This document shows positions 21,220-30,544 of a DNA stretch of 64,000 nucleotides, piece by piece. This stretch comes from Massilia polaris. GTDB lineage: Bacteria; Pseudomonadota; Gammaproteobacteria; Burkholderiales; Burkholderiaceae_D. The DNA lies in contig NZ_JABBGG010000001.1 of assembly GCF_012927275.1 (NCBI RefSeq), positions 620,001 to 684,000 on the forward strand, read 5' to 3'. Numbering within the stretch: position 1 is the first letter of the stretch; the number at the start of each line of letters is the position of its first letter. The notes beneath the pieces were generated by a model. The model was not told the DNA's origin and did not search any database. It saw only the letters and a list, made by a program, of their open reading frames with translations. The position numbers and the translations under genes were made by a program.

Positions 21220-23582
21220 GCAGCGTTATCCGCGCCGGGGACGGCAACGACACTGTGTTCGCCGCGTATGCGCTCGTCGTCGGGGGACGCGGCGATGACC
21301 TCATCGTGTCGATCGGCGAGGGGACCACGGTTGTCTACTGGGACTCTCCCACGGGTGTGACCATTAATCTGGCCGACGGAACCGTGCGCGACGGTTTCGG
21401 CTCCGTCGACAGGCTGGAGGGAATCAAGGTGGTGCAGGGCTCCGCTCATGACGATTCACTCACCGGCAGCGGCGCCGACGAATCGTTCCATGGAGGACTG
21501 GGTAACAATCGTTATGCCGGAGGTGGCGGTTACGATACGGTAAGCTACTTCTTTGTTAAATCGACCGATGCCAGCGTTGTCTATGAAGCGGCCTCGGACA
21601 GCTTTACGGTCACCAAACGATTCCCGAACGGCGACACCGGAGTCGATACACTGCACGGGATCGCGAAGATCGAATTTGTCGGCGAGGGCGCGGACGACGC
21701 CGCGATTCACCGGAGCGATTATGTGGGAAGTTTCCGCAGCGGCTACACCGCGTTCAACGTGGCAGTGCCCAAGTTGGCCGGATTATCGCAATTTACGACG
21801 GGCGACTTCAACGGAGACAACAAGGCCGACTTCACGATCGTGACCCAGGTTGGAACGGGCACCGCGCCCGCGCCGGCCTTCATTTTCCTCGGCGACGGGC
21901 AGGGACATTTTTCCGACCAGACCGCGGCGGTGTTTGCGAATGGTTCCGCGATGAACGCTGTCGGCGGGGGGCGCACCCTTGTTGCCGACTTTAACAACGA
22001 TGGCCGCAGCGACCTGTTCCAGCTGAACTTCGGCGGCGACGCGCCGCCATTCCCCGGTGGGCAGAACAGCCTGTACCTGTCGTCGCCATCGGCCGGCACG
22101 CTGGCGGACGTGAGCGCGACCCTGCCGCGCACGCTGGAATTGAATCATGGAGGCAGCACTGGCGACCTTAACGGCGACGGCTTCGCTGACGTCCTGTTGA
22201 ACACACTGGACGAAGGAAGCCTGCTGCTGATGAACGATGGCACGGGGCACTTCAATTCTGCGCGGCCGGGAAAGCTTCCTCGGCCGCTCGGGCACACTAG
22301 TTATGGCGATTACCCGGAATCGCACACCTTTTCGGGGATTGTCGATGTTAACGGCGACCGCCGGCCCGACCTCATCCTGGGTACTTGGGACGGTACCATG
22401 GGCAAGCACGAAAGCAAGGTACTCCTCAACGACGGAACTGGCGATTTCTCGCGCCAGGCTTCGATTGCCTTGCCGGCCAGCGGAATCGACAAGGAAATTG
22501 TGCTCGACGTGGAGCCCATCGACCTGAACGGCGATGGCTTTGCTGACCTGATGCTGAGCATCACAAATGGCGGCACGAACGATGTGTTTTACCGCACCGC
22601 CTATATCCAGTTGCTCGTGAATGACGGGACCGGGCACTTCCGCGATGAGACCGTGATTCGCCTTCCGCAGGACAAAACCCCTGACGCCGGGGGCTGGCTG
22701 ATGTCGCTTACGCCCGTCGATTTCAACCGGGATGGTGCGATGGATATCCTGGCCGAGAGCGCGGGCGGAACGGTCAGGTCGTCGGTCTATCTGAATGACG
22801 GGAAAGGCCATTTCACGCAGCACTGGCAATCCGGACCGGGGGAACGTACCGCCGCTATCGACCTGCAGGGCGACGGGATGGCTGACCTGCTCTCCGCGGC
22901 GGGGAACCTGCGAATGATCCCTCTGTCGAACTACCTGCCCAACGACCACGTCTACCGGGCAAATTTCGGCGGTGAGGAACTGCTCGGCTCAGCGGGGAAC
23001 GATACCTTCGTCCCGCGCGACGGACGTAACGTGTTCGATGGCGCAGGCGGAATGGATATCGTCAGGTTCAGCGGCGCGCGCGCGGACTATTCCGTGACGG
23101 GCAGCGCCGCAAGCGGCGTCACGATTACCGGCGCAGCCGGTAATGTCGCGATGACGCACATCGAGAGGGCGGTGTTCGGCGATGCGGCGGTGGCGTTCGA
23201 TGTGGACGGCGCTGCCGGCCAGACGTATCGCCTCTACCAGGCGGCCTTTGACCGCAAGCCGGACGCTGCCGGCTTTGGTTTCTGGCTGACCCAGATGGAA
23301 AAGGGCGCAAGCCTGCAAGCCGTCGCTGGCGCTCTCGCGTCCAGTCCAGAGTTCATATCGCTGGTCGGTGCTACCGCAAGCGGCGAACAATTTGTCACCG
23401 CCATGTACGCGAACGTGCTGCACCGGCTTCCGGATAAAGACGGCATGGCGTTCTGGCTTTCCATACTGGACCGCGGCGTTGCGCGAGGTGACGTGCTGGC
23501 GTCGTTCGGGGAAAGTCCCGAGAACCAGGCACAGGTCATCGGCACGATCCAGGCCGGCATGGAGTACGTGCCGTACAGCTGA
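21220..23582 (+). pseudogene. 3' part of the split RTX/FG-GAP/DUF4214 gene
   Basis: Joined to 13716-13779 this gives an 808-residue protein. Layout in the restored numbering: RTX-like Asp/Gly repeats at about 25-110 (AGDGNDT, GGRGDDLIV), about seven FG-GAP/VCBS blades at about 212-575 (for example GDFNGDNKADF, DLNGDGFADVLL, DVNGDRRPDLIL), another RTX-like stretch (GSAGNDTF), and a DUF4214 domain at about 687-800 (YRLYQAAFDRKPDAAGFGFW). There is no signal peptide, as expected for type I secretion, though no T1SS genes are in view. An in-frame GTG at 21192 inside the insertion end has no ribosome-binding site, so expression is doubtful. It converges with the peptidase gene 12 bp away. Confidence 0.9.
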
Positions 23583-23594
23583 CCAGCCCGCGTC

Positions 23595-25208
23595 TTAACG
23601 CTTCACTTCGCCGAACGCTTCACCCTTGTTCCAGGTAGGCATCGACGGCGCATTCGCCACTTCGTAACCGAGGTTCAAGGTAAACTGCGCCTGCTGCACC
23701 ATGCCCGACAGGTTCCACGCCGGGTTGTATTCGTCGCTGACCTGGTGATAGTGCTTGGTAAAACCAACCATCTTCTGGCTCGACGCCGAGTGGTCGTGCT
23801 CGAAGTCGAACGAGCCGTCGCCCGAGAACACGGCCGATCCGACGTTGAATGCCGGGATGCCGGCCTTGGCGAACGCGAAATGGTCGGCGCGGAAGAAGGC
23901 GCCGCCGAGGTCAGGGACGGTCGGCGCCAGCCGCAGGCCCATTGCCTTCGCTACCTTGGCCGCGCTGGCGTGCAGGCTGCTGCGTTCCGAACCGGCCACG
24001 CCGATGTCGCGCGTGCGGCCGACGAAATTCAGGCTGTCGAGATTCAGGTCCGCTGCGGTTTTCGCCAGCGGCCAGATCGGGTTGCGGGTGTAGCCCGTTG
24101 CCCCGATCAGGCCTTGTTCCTCGGCCGCCGTCCACAGGAAGATCTGGGTGCGCTTGGCTGGCTTGGCGACCGCGGCCTGCGCCATGGCCAGCAGCGCCGC
24201 GCTGCCGGACGCATTGTCGATGGCGCCATTCCAGATGTGGTCCGGCTGGCCCGGCACTTCAAGCTTGCCGAGGTGGTCCCAGTGCGACGAGTAAATCACC
24301 GCCTGGTCCTTCAGTTTCGGATCGGTGCCCGGAACAATACCGGCGACGTTGGTCTCTTCGATGTTGCGGTGCTGGCTGTCGATTGCGACCATCGCCCTGG
24401 CGCCAAGGTCGACCGGCTTGAAGCCGCGCACTTCCGCTTTCGCGCGCAGCGCGTCGAGGTCATGGCCGCCAGCGGCGAACAGGCTGCGTGCGGTGTCTTC
24501 ATGAATCCAGCCCTGCATCGCGTTGCCTTTGCCGGCAAGGCGGAACTGCTCGCGCGCGAAGCCATTCGCAGGCACGCTCCACGGATACGATGCCGAGTCC
24601 GTCGTGTGAATCAGCAGCACGCCCGCGGCGCCCTGGCGAACTGCTTCCTCGAACTTGTAGATCCAGCGGCCGTACCAGGTCAGCGACTTGCCGGCGAAGC
24701 GGTTCGGCTCCTGGGCGGTCGGCTTCGGGTCGTTGACCATCATGACGACAACCTTGCCCTTGACGTCGGTTCCAGCGTAGTCGTTCCATTTTTCGCCGGG
24801 AGCGTCGATGCCGTAGCCGACGAACACCATCGGCGCCTCGAAGCGCGTCTGGGCCGCGTCGTTGGCGTTGGCGAACACGATGTCCTTGCCCAGCACCGGC
24901 GCAAACGCCTTGCCGCCTGCTTCGAACCTGACCGAGCTGGTCGGGAGAGTCCTGCTGCCGACGATCTTGACCGGCTGGCGGTAACCTTTGCCGAGCGCCG
25001 GCTTGAGGCCGATGATGGCGGCCTGCGTTTCGATGTACTTGACGGCGAGTTCGCCGCCGCGCTGGCCGGTGCCGCGGCCTTCGAGCAGGTCGTCTGCGAG
25101 GAAGGCGAGGTGCGCACGCAGCGGCGCTTCGGTCACGGTTTGGGCAGCAGCGATAGCAGCATGGCTTGCCAGGATCGCGCCGGCAGCAAGTACAGGGAAT
25201 TTACGCAT
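23595..25208 (-). CDS. M28 family metallopeptidase, exported
   Basis: A 537-residue protein with signal peptide (MRKFPVLAAGAILASHAAIAAAQ). A protease-associated (PA) insert occupies about 130-260. The zinc-binding catalytic domain follows: SHWDHLG (about 310), the bridging Asp in NGAIDNASG (about 334), general base Glu pair in WTAAEEQGL (about 364), and later ligands in the LDSLNF and FTKHYHQVSDEY regions (last His at about 495). Length and order match bacterial M28 aminopeptidases that act in the periplasm or outside the cell. It follows the pseudouridine synthase gene by 25 bp in the same direction, probably as the distal gene of that cluster. Confidence 0.93.
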   Translation of the reverse strand: MRKFPVLAAGAILASHAAIAAAQTVTEAPLRAHLAFLADDLLEGRGTGQRGGELAVKYIETQAAIIGLKPALGKGYRQPVKIVGSRTLPTSSVRFEAGGKAFAPVLGKDIVFANANDAAQTRFEAPMVFVGYGIDAPGEKWNDYAGTDVKGKVVVMMVNDPKPTAQEPNRFAGKSLTWYGRWIYKFEEAVRQGAAGVLLIHTTDSASYPWSVPANGFAREQFRLAGKGNAMQGWIHEDTARSLFAAGGHDLDALRAKAEVRGFKPVDLGARAMVAIDSQHRNIEETNVAGIVPGTDPKLKDQAVIYSSHWDHLGKLEVPGQPDHIWNGAIDNASGSAALLAMAQAAVAKPAKRTQIFLWTAAEEQGLIGATGYTRNPIWPLAKTAADLNLDSLNFVGRTRDIGVAGSERSSLHASAAKVAKAMGLRLAPTVPDLGGAFFRADHFAFAKAGIPAFNVGSAVFSGDGSFDFEHDHSASSQKMVGFTKHYHQVSDEYNPAWNLSGMVQQAQFTLNLGYEVANAPSMPTWNKGEAFGEVKR

Positions 25209-25233
25209 CAGGTCTCCGGATCTAAAACAGGCA

Positions 25234-25980
25234 TCAAAATTGTTCGTCAGGACGCAGGTAGCGCCATTTCCCGACCGGCAGGTCGCCCAGCTTGACCTTG
25301 CCGATGCGGACGCGCTTCAGGCCGACCACCTTGAGTCCAACCATGTCGCACATGCGCCGGATCTGGCGCTTCTTGCCTTCCTTGAGGGTGAAGCTTAGCT
25401 GGTCGTCGTTTTGCCAGCGTACCTTTGCCGGCAGCAGCGGCTTGCCATCCATCCAAAGGCCGAAGCACAGCTTCTTCAGGTCGGACTCGGGCAGCTTGCC
25501 TTCCTTGGTGTACTCGACGCGCACCAGGTATTCCTTCTCGACGGTGGTGGTCTCGCCGATCAGCGTCTTGGCAACGCGGCCGTCCTGGGTCAGGATCAGC
25601 AGGCCGACCGAGTCGATGTCGAGGCGGCCGGCCGGCACGAGGCTGCGCAGCTGCGTCGGGTGGAAGGTCTCGGGCGACGGATCGTCTTCCCAGCGGTTCT
25701 CCGGTTTGATCAGCGCCACCGCCGGCGTGTAGCCGTCTTCGGCCTGGCCGCTGACATAGCCCATCGGCTTGTTGATCAGGATCGTCACGCGCTTGGACTG
25801 CTCGGCGGCGGCCTGGCGCTCGACGGTGATTTTCTGGTGCGGCAGCACCTTGCTGCCCAGTTCCGACACCACCTGGCCGTCGACGCGTACCCAGCCGCGG
25901 GAGATCCATTCATCTGCTTCGCGGCGCGAAGAAAGCCCGAGTTCGGACATGCGTTTCGAAAGGCGTACTAATTCAGTCAT
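25234..25980 (-). CDS. rRNA pseudouridine synthase (RsuA/RluF-like)
   Basis: A 248-residue enzyme converting a specific rRNA uridine to pseudouridine. An N-terminal S4 RNA-binding domain (about 3-50, MSELGLSSRREADEWISRGW) precedes the catalytic domain. The catalytic Asp is in GRLDIDSVGLLILT (about 118-131), and the late motif KEGKKRQIRRMCDMVG is conserved. The SVGLLILT and short C-terminus suggest an RluF-like (23S 2604) rather than RluB or RsuA specificity, but this cannot be settled from sequence alone. The start at 25980 begins the S4 domain; the longer open frame runs antisense-like through glnD and is not coding. It is 26 bp after glnD. Confidence 0.9.
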   Translation of the reverse strand: MTELVRLSKRMSELGLSSRREADEWISRGWVRVDGQVVSELGSKVLPHQKITVERQAAAEQSKRVTILINKPMGYVSGQAEDGYTPAVALIKPENRWEDDPSPETFHPTQLRSLVPAGRLDIDSVGLLILTQDGRVAKTLIGETTTVEKEYLVRVEYTKEGKLPESDLKKLCFGLWMDGKPLLPAKVRWQNDDQLSFTLKEGKKRQIRRMCDMVGLKVVGLKRVRIGKVKLGDLPVGKWRYLRPDEQF

Positions 25981-26006
25981 TGTGTTCTTTACGATTGGAG
26001 TGCTGT

Positions 26007-28577
26007 TTAAACTTTGAGGGCGTCGAGCAGGTCGGTCTCGAGCTGGATCTGGTTGCGTGCGTTGTTCAGTACCGCGCCGTCGATCAGGAACACGTCTTCC
26101 ACACGCTCGCCGAGCGTCATGATCTTGGCGGTGTGGACGTTGATGCGGTAGCGCGTGAGGACATTGGCGATCGAGTACAGCAGGCCGGTACGGTCGTTGG
26201 CCGCAATCGACAGCAGGTAGTACTGGCCGCGTTCGTCCGGGCGCAGGTCGACCGTCGGCGCGATCGGGAAGGTGCGCGACAGGCGCGACAGGCGCCCGCG
26301 CGTCGGCACCGGCAGCGGCGTCTGCGACACCAGCAGTTCGCAGATTTCGTGCTCGATCAGGTTGATGATATCGCGGTAGCTCTTGGCGAAATTCTGCTCG
26401 GTGACGAGGAAGGTGTCGAGCGCGTAGCCGTGCCGCGTGGTGTGGATCTTGGCGTCGAGGATGCTGAAGTTCTTGCGGTCGAAGTAGCTGCAGATGCGCG
26501 CGAACAGGTCTGGCTGGTCCTTCAGGTACACCGTCACCTGCAAGCCTTCGCCGATTGGCGCCAGGCGGCACTTGATCACCGGCCGCTCGCTGTCGATGCG
26601 GTCGTACAGCGAACGGGTTTGCCACGCGATGTCGGAGGCGTCATGGCGCAGGAAGTAGGCCATGTCCAGCTGCGCCCACAGCGCTTCGTGCGCGTCCGGC
26701 GGCAGGCCGAACAGGCGCAGCGTGGCCATCGCTTCGACCTGGCGGTTCTTCAGTTCGCGGTCGGCCGACGGCGGCTCGCCGCCCAGCACGCGCAGGGTGA
26801 TGCGGTACAGGTCTTCCAGCAGCTTGGCCTTCCAGGCGTTCCAGACCCTCGGGCTGGTGCCGCGGATGTCGGCCACGGTGAGGAGGTAGAGCGCGGTCAG
26901 GTGGCGTTCGTCCTTGACCAGGTTGGCGAAGGCCTGGATCACGTCGGGGTCCGACATGTCCTGCTTCTGCGCGACGGTCGACATGACCAGGTGCTCCCTG
27001 ACCAGGAAGGCCACCAGTTCGGTGTCCTCTGCGCTGATGCCGTGGTCCTCGCTGAACTGCACCACGTCGGCCACGCCGAGGATCGAGTGATCGCCGCCGC
27101 GGCCCTTGGCGATGTCGTGGAACAGCGCGGCGACGTACAGCAGCCAGGAGCGCGGGAAATTGGCGATCAGCTGGCTGCAGAACGGATACTCGTGCGCGTG
27201 CTCGGTCATCGTGAAGCGGCGCATGTTGCGCACCACCATCATGATGTGCTGGTCCACCGTGTAGACGTGGAACAGGTCGTGCTGCATCTGGCCGATGATC
27301 GGCCGGAAGCTCGGGAGGTAGCGTCCCAGCACGCCGGTGTCGTTCAGGCGGCGCAGCGCGTGCACCAGGCCGACCGGCGCCTGCAGGATGCGCAGGAAGC
27401 TGTTGCGGTTGACCGGGTCGGCGCGGAATCCGGCATCGATCATCGAGCGCGCGTGCCACAGCGCGCGCATGGTGCGGGCCGTCATGCCTTTCAGGTGCGG
27501 CCGCTCCGTCATCAGCACGAACATTTCGAGGATGGAGGAGGGCGTCGTCTCGAAGGTATTGTCGTCGGCGATGTCGATGAAGCCGCCGACATCGTTGAAG
27601 CGCTCGTTGATCGCTGCCGGCACCGAGTCCTGCGGGAACAGCTGCGCCTCGATGTTCTGCAGCAGGATGGTATTGAGCTGGGTGACCGTCTTGGCGGCCC
27701 AGTAGTAGCGCTGCATCAGGTATTCGCTGGCGCGGCGGGACTGAGTGGTCTTCAGGCCGAAGGTCCCCGCGATCGGCGTTTGCAGGTCGAACAGCAGGCG
27801 GTCTTCGCGGCGGTTGGCTTGCAGGTGCAGGCGGACGCGGATGTCCTTGAAGGCGCTTTCCTTTTCCATCAGCTGGCGCGCCTCGGTCTGCGTGATCAGG
27901 CCGCGCGTGGCCAGCTGGCCCCACGAATTGGCCAGGCCCGCAGCCTTGGCGACCCACAGGATCGCTTGCAGGTCGCGCAGTCCGCCGGGGCTTTCCTTGC
28001 AGTTCGGCTCGAGGCTGAACGCGGTGTCTTCGTATTTGGCGTGGCGCAGGCGCATCTCGGCCATCTTGGCCTGAAAGAAGGCCTGCGGGTTCATCGCCGC
28101 GAGATAGCGCTGCTGGAGCTGTTTGAATACGGCGCCGCCGCCGGTGATCAGGCGCGCTTCCAGCAGGCTGGTTTGGACCGTGATGTCGGCCTCCGACTCG
28201 ACCAGGCATTCGTCGACGGTGCGGATGCTGTGGCCGATTTCGAGGCCAAGGTCCCACAGCAGCTGGACCAGGCCTTCGAGGCGCGCCTGCGTCAGCGCGT
28301 TGGCCGGTTCGGCCAGCAGGATCAGGAGGTCGACGTCGGAAAATGGAAACAGCTCGCCGCGGCCGTAGCCGCCCACGCCGACCAGCGCCGCGTCAGGCGG
28401 CAGGCCGGAGGCGTTCCAGGCATCGGTGAGGACGGCGTCGACGCTCTGGCGCAGGCAGCGCAGCAGTCTCTCGGGTTTGCCGTCCTCGCGGAAGGCGGCG
28501 ATGAGCAGCGCGCGGTCCGCTTTCAGCCTTTGCTTGAGCAGGTCGCGCGTTTCGTTTTTGTGCGCCGCCGCTGGCAT
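26007..28577 (-). CDS. glnD: [Protein-PII] uridylyltransferase/removing enzyme
   Basis: An 856-residue bifunctional sensor of glutamine that uridylylates PII at low nitrogen and removes UMP at high nitrogen. Order: nucleotidyltransferase domain with GVGGYGRGELFPFSDVD (about 67-83, catalytic DxD), a PII-UTase helical region, an HD domain for deuridylylation (ALFHDIAKGRGGDHS, about 485-500), and two C-terminal ACT domains that bind glutamine (about 690-760 and 795-856). Length is normal. It begins 4 bases after map, so the two genes are probably co-transcribed. Confidence 0.97.
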   Translation of the reverse strand: MPAAAHKNETRDLLKQRLKADRALLIAAFREDGKPERLLRCLRQSVDAVLTDAWNASGLPPDAALVGVGGYGRGELFPFSDVDLLILLAEPANALTQARLEGLVQLLWDLGLEIGHSIRTVDECLVESEADITVQTSLLEARLITGGGAVFKQLQQRYLAAMNPQAFFQAKMAEMRLRHAKYEDTAFSLEPNCKESPGGLRDLQAILWVAKAAGLANSWGQLATRGLITQTEARQLMEKESAFKDIRVRLHLQANRREDRLLFDLQTPIAGTFGLKTTQSRRASEYLMQRYYWAAKTVTQLNTILLQNIEAQLFPQDSVPAAINERFNDVGGFIDIADDNTFETTPSSILEMFVLMTERPHLKGMTARTMRALWHARSMIDAGFRADPVNRNSFLRILQAPVGLVHALRRLNDTGVLGRYLPSFRPIIGQMQHDLFHVYTVDQHIMMVVRNMRRFTMTEHAHEYPFCSQLIANFPRSWLLYVAALFHDIAKGRGGDHSILGVADVVQFSEDHGISAEDTELVAFLVREHLVMSTVAQKQDMSDPDVIQAFANLVKDERHLTALYLLTVADIRGTSPRVWNAWKAKLLEDLYRITLRVLGGEPPSADRELKNRQVEAMATLRLFGLPPDAHEALWAQLDMAYFLRHDASDIAWQTRSLYDRIDSERPVIKCRLAPIGEGLQVTVYLKDQPDLFARICSYFDRKNFSILDAKIHTTRHGYALDTFLVTEQNFAKSYRDIINLIEHEICELLVSQTPLPVPTRGRLSRLSRTFPIAPTVDLRPDERGQYYLLSIAANDRTGLLYSIANVLTRYRINVHTAKIMTLGERVEDVFLIDGAVLNNARNQIQLETDLLDALKV

Positions 28578-28581
28578 GGCT

Positions 28582-29409
28582 TTACGCCGCTACAGCTTGC
28601 GCCGGGGCGCCGACGATGGCCGGCGGAGGTGGGGTGCCGGCCGACTGGGTCAGTACTTCATAGCCGGTCTCGGTGACCAGGATAGTGTGTTCCCACTGCG
28701 CCGACAGGCTGCGATCCTTGGTCTTGATGGTCCAGCCGTCGCCCATTTCGCGGATGTCGCGGCGGCCGGCGTTGATCATCGGCTCGATCGTGAAGATCAT
28801 GCCCGCTTCGAGTTTTTCCAAAGTGCCCGGACGGCCGTAGTGCAGTACCTGCGGCTCTTCGTGGAACACTTTGCCGATGCCGTGGCCGCAGAACTCGCGC
28901 ACCACGCTGTAGCCGTTCTTTTCGGCGTGCTGCTGGATCACGTGGCCGATATCGCCCAAGTGGGCGCCGGCGCGGACCTTGGAGATGCCGAGCCACATGC
29001 ACTCATAAGTCACTTCCGACAGGCGGCGCGCCAGGATCGACGGTTCGCCGATGAAGTACATGCGGCTGTTGTCGCCGTGGTAGCCGTCCTTGATGACGGT
29101 GATGTCGAGGTTGACCACGTCGCCATTCTTGAGGACCTTGTCGCCCGGGATGCCGTGGCAGATCACGTCGTTGACCGAACTGCAGATGGCTTTCGGGTAC
29201 GGGGTGTAGCCGGGCGGGCAGTAGTTCAGCGGCGCCGGGATCGTGCCCTGCACGTTGACCATGTATTCATGGCACAGGCGATCGAGTTCGCCGGTGGTGA
29301 CGCCAACCTTGACGAACGGGGTGATGTAGTCGAGGACTTCGGAAGCAAGGCGGCCAGCGAGGCGCATGCCTTCGATTTCTTCGGGGGTTTTAATGGAAAT
29401 GGTGGACAT
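28582..29409 (-). CDS. map: Type I methionine aminopeptidase
   Basis: A 275-residue cytosolic enzyme that removes initiator Met. Metal ligands can be read in order: ICHGIPG (catalytic His about 91), DITVIKDGYHGDNSRMY (two Asp about 108 and 119), EFCGHGIGKVFHEEP (His about 183), MIFTIEPM (Glu) and QWEHTILVTETG (Glu). ATG 29409 (MSTISIKTPEEIEGM) was chosen over an upstream in-frame ATG. It is divergent from rpsB, a widespread arrangement in proteobacteria. Confidence 0.97.
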   Translation of the reverse strand: MSTISIKTPEEIEGMRLAGRLASEVLDYITPFVKVGVTTGELDRLCHEYMVNVQGTIPAPLNYCPPGYTPYPKAICSSVNDVICHGIPGDKVLKNGDVVNLDITVIKDGYHGDNSRMYFIGEPSILARRLSEVTYECMWLGISKVRAGAHLGDIGHVIQQHAEKNGYSVVREFCGHGIGKVFHEEPQVLHYGRPGTLEKLEAGMIFTIEPMINAGRRDIREMGDGWTIKTKDRSLSAQWEHTILVTETGYEVLTQSAGTPPPPAIVGAPAQAVAA

Positions 29410-29547
29410 AGTGGTCACAATCGACAGAAAGCGGTTCAAAGCGGGAATGTCCACATTATAAGTGATCGAAGGGCATCACGTAGGCCGTGGGGCGGAAAAG
29501 GGCAACCTTCGTCGACCTTCATGCAGGCATTCCAATACACGCGCCAC

Positions 29548-29576
29548 TTGAAAAGATGGCCAAAACCCGCTAGAAT
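29548..29576 (+). promoter_or_regulatory. Sigma-70 promoter of the rpsB-tsf cluster
   Basis: TTGAAA (29548-29553) and TAGAAT (29571-29576) with exactly 17 bases between. The predicted transcript starts near 29583, giving a leader of about 118 nt before rpsB. Confidence 0.75.
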
Positions 29577-29633
29577 CTCGGGTTGCTTGATTTACGTTTT
29601 CAAGCGATGTTGTCAAAATACTTGTTAAATCGC

Positions 29634-29677
29634 GAATCCGGCCTCAAAGGGTGCCCTCGAGGTGACTGGCCGGATTC
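29634..29677 (+). promoter_or_regulatory. Leader hairpin upstream of rpsB
   Basis: A perfect 10-bp stem (GAATCCGGCC with GGCCGGATTC) closing a 24-nt loop, 23 nt before the rpsB start. In Escherichia coli the rpsB leader mediates feedback by S2; this hairpin is a candidate for the same role, by analogy. Confidence 0.5.
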
Positions 29678-29700
29678 CAGACCCAACCCTGGAGAATCAC

Positions 29701-30447
29701 ATGTCCGTAACAATGCGTGAAATGCTGGAAGCCGGTGTCCACTTCGGTCACCAAACCCGTTTCTGGAACCCAAAGATGGCTCCTTTCATCTTCGGCCACC
29801 GCAACAAGATCCATATCATCAACTTGGAAAAGACGATGAGTATGTATCAAGAAGCAATGAAGACCATCAAGCAGATCTCCGCTAACCGCGGCACGATCCT
29901 GATGGTTGGTACCAAGCGCCAGGCACGCGACATCATCGCTGCCGAAGCCGCTCGTGCCGGCGTTCCTTTCGTTGACCAGCGCTGGCTGGGCGGCATGCTG
30001 ACCAACTTCAAGACGATCAAGACGTCGATCAAGCGCCTGAAGGACATGGAAGCAGCAATCGCTGACGGTTCGGCTGAGCAACTGTCGAAAAAAGAAAACC
30101 TGATGTTCCAGCGCGAGATGATCAAGCTGCAGAAGGCCATCGGCGGCATCAAGGACATGGGCGGCGTTCCTGACGCTATCTTCGTCGTCGACGTCGGCTA
30201 CCACAAGGGCGCGATCACCGAAGCTGGCAAGCTGGGCATCCCAGTCATCGGCGTGGTTGATACCAACCACTCGCCAGAAGGCGTGACCCACGTCATCCCA
30301 GGTAACGATGACTCCTCGAAAGCGATCGCCCTGTACGCTCGCGGCGTCGCTGACGCGATCCTCGAAGGCCGCGCTAACGCGACCAACGAAGTCGTTCAGA
30401 TGGCTAAGTCGTCGGACGAGTTCGTCGAAGTTTCCGACCAGGCATAA
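29701..30447 (+). CDS. rpsB: 30S ribosomal protein S2
   Basis: A 248-residue ribosomal protein. The opening [26 protein letters not shown] is diagnostic, as are [16 protein letters not shown] and [12 protein letters not shown] 29701 is preceded by GGAG. Codon use here is noticeably biased towards highly expressed types compared with neighbours. First gene of the cluster rpsB-tsf-pyrH-frr-uppS-cdsA, a conserved order in proteobacteria. Confidence 0.98.
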   Translation: MSVTMREMLEAGVHFGHQTRFWNPKMAPFIFGHRNKIHIINLEKTMSMYQEAMKTIKQISANRGTILMVGTKRQARDIIAAEAARAGVPFVDQRWLGGMLTNFKTIKTSIKRLKDMEAAIADGSAEQLSKKENLMFQREMIKLQKAIGGIKDMGGVPDAIFVVDVGYHKGAITEAGKLGIPVIGVVDTNHSPEGVTHVIPGNDDSSKAIALYARGVADAILEGRANATNEVVQMAKSSDEFVEVSDQA

Positions 30448-30479
30448 GCCGGCGGCAGGGCGACCTGCTGATCACGTAG

Positions 30480-30511
30480 AAAAAGGGGTAGCATCTGCTC
30501 CCCTTTTTTTT
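30480..30511 (+). terminator. Hairpin terminator/attenuator between rpsB and tsf
   Basis: AAAAAGGGG-TAGCA pairs with TGCTCCCCTTTTT (one bulged T, very short loop) and is followed by more T residues. Its position suggests partial termination to set the S2 to EF-Ts ratio. Confidence 0.8.
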
Positions 30512-30544
30512 AAACAGAATACGAAATAACTTAGGAGAATTCTT

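Noticed and set aside
21192-23582. A complete gene starting at GTG 21192
   Set aside because: The first nine codons lie in the IS1380 right end and the duplicated target, no ribosome-binding site is present, and joining to 13716-13779 explains the N-terminus better.
25981-26625. N-terminal extension of the pseudouridine synthase frame
   Set aside because: It lies in the glnD coding region on the same strand in another frame and has the arginine/proline-rich composition of a shadow frame; the S4 domain starts at 25980.
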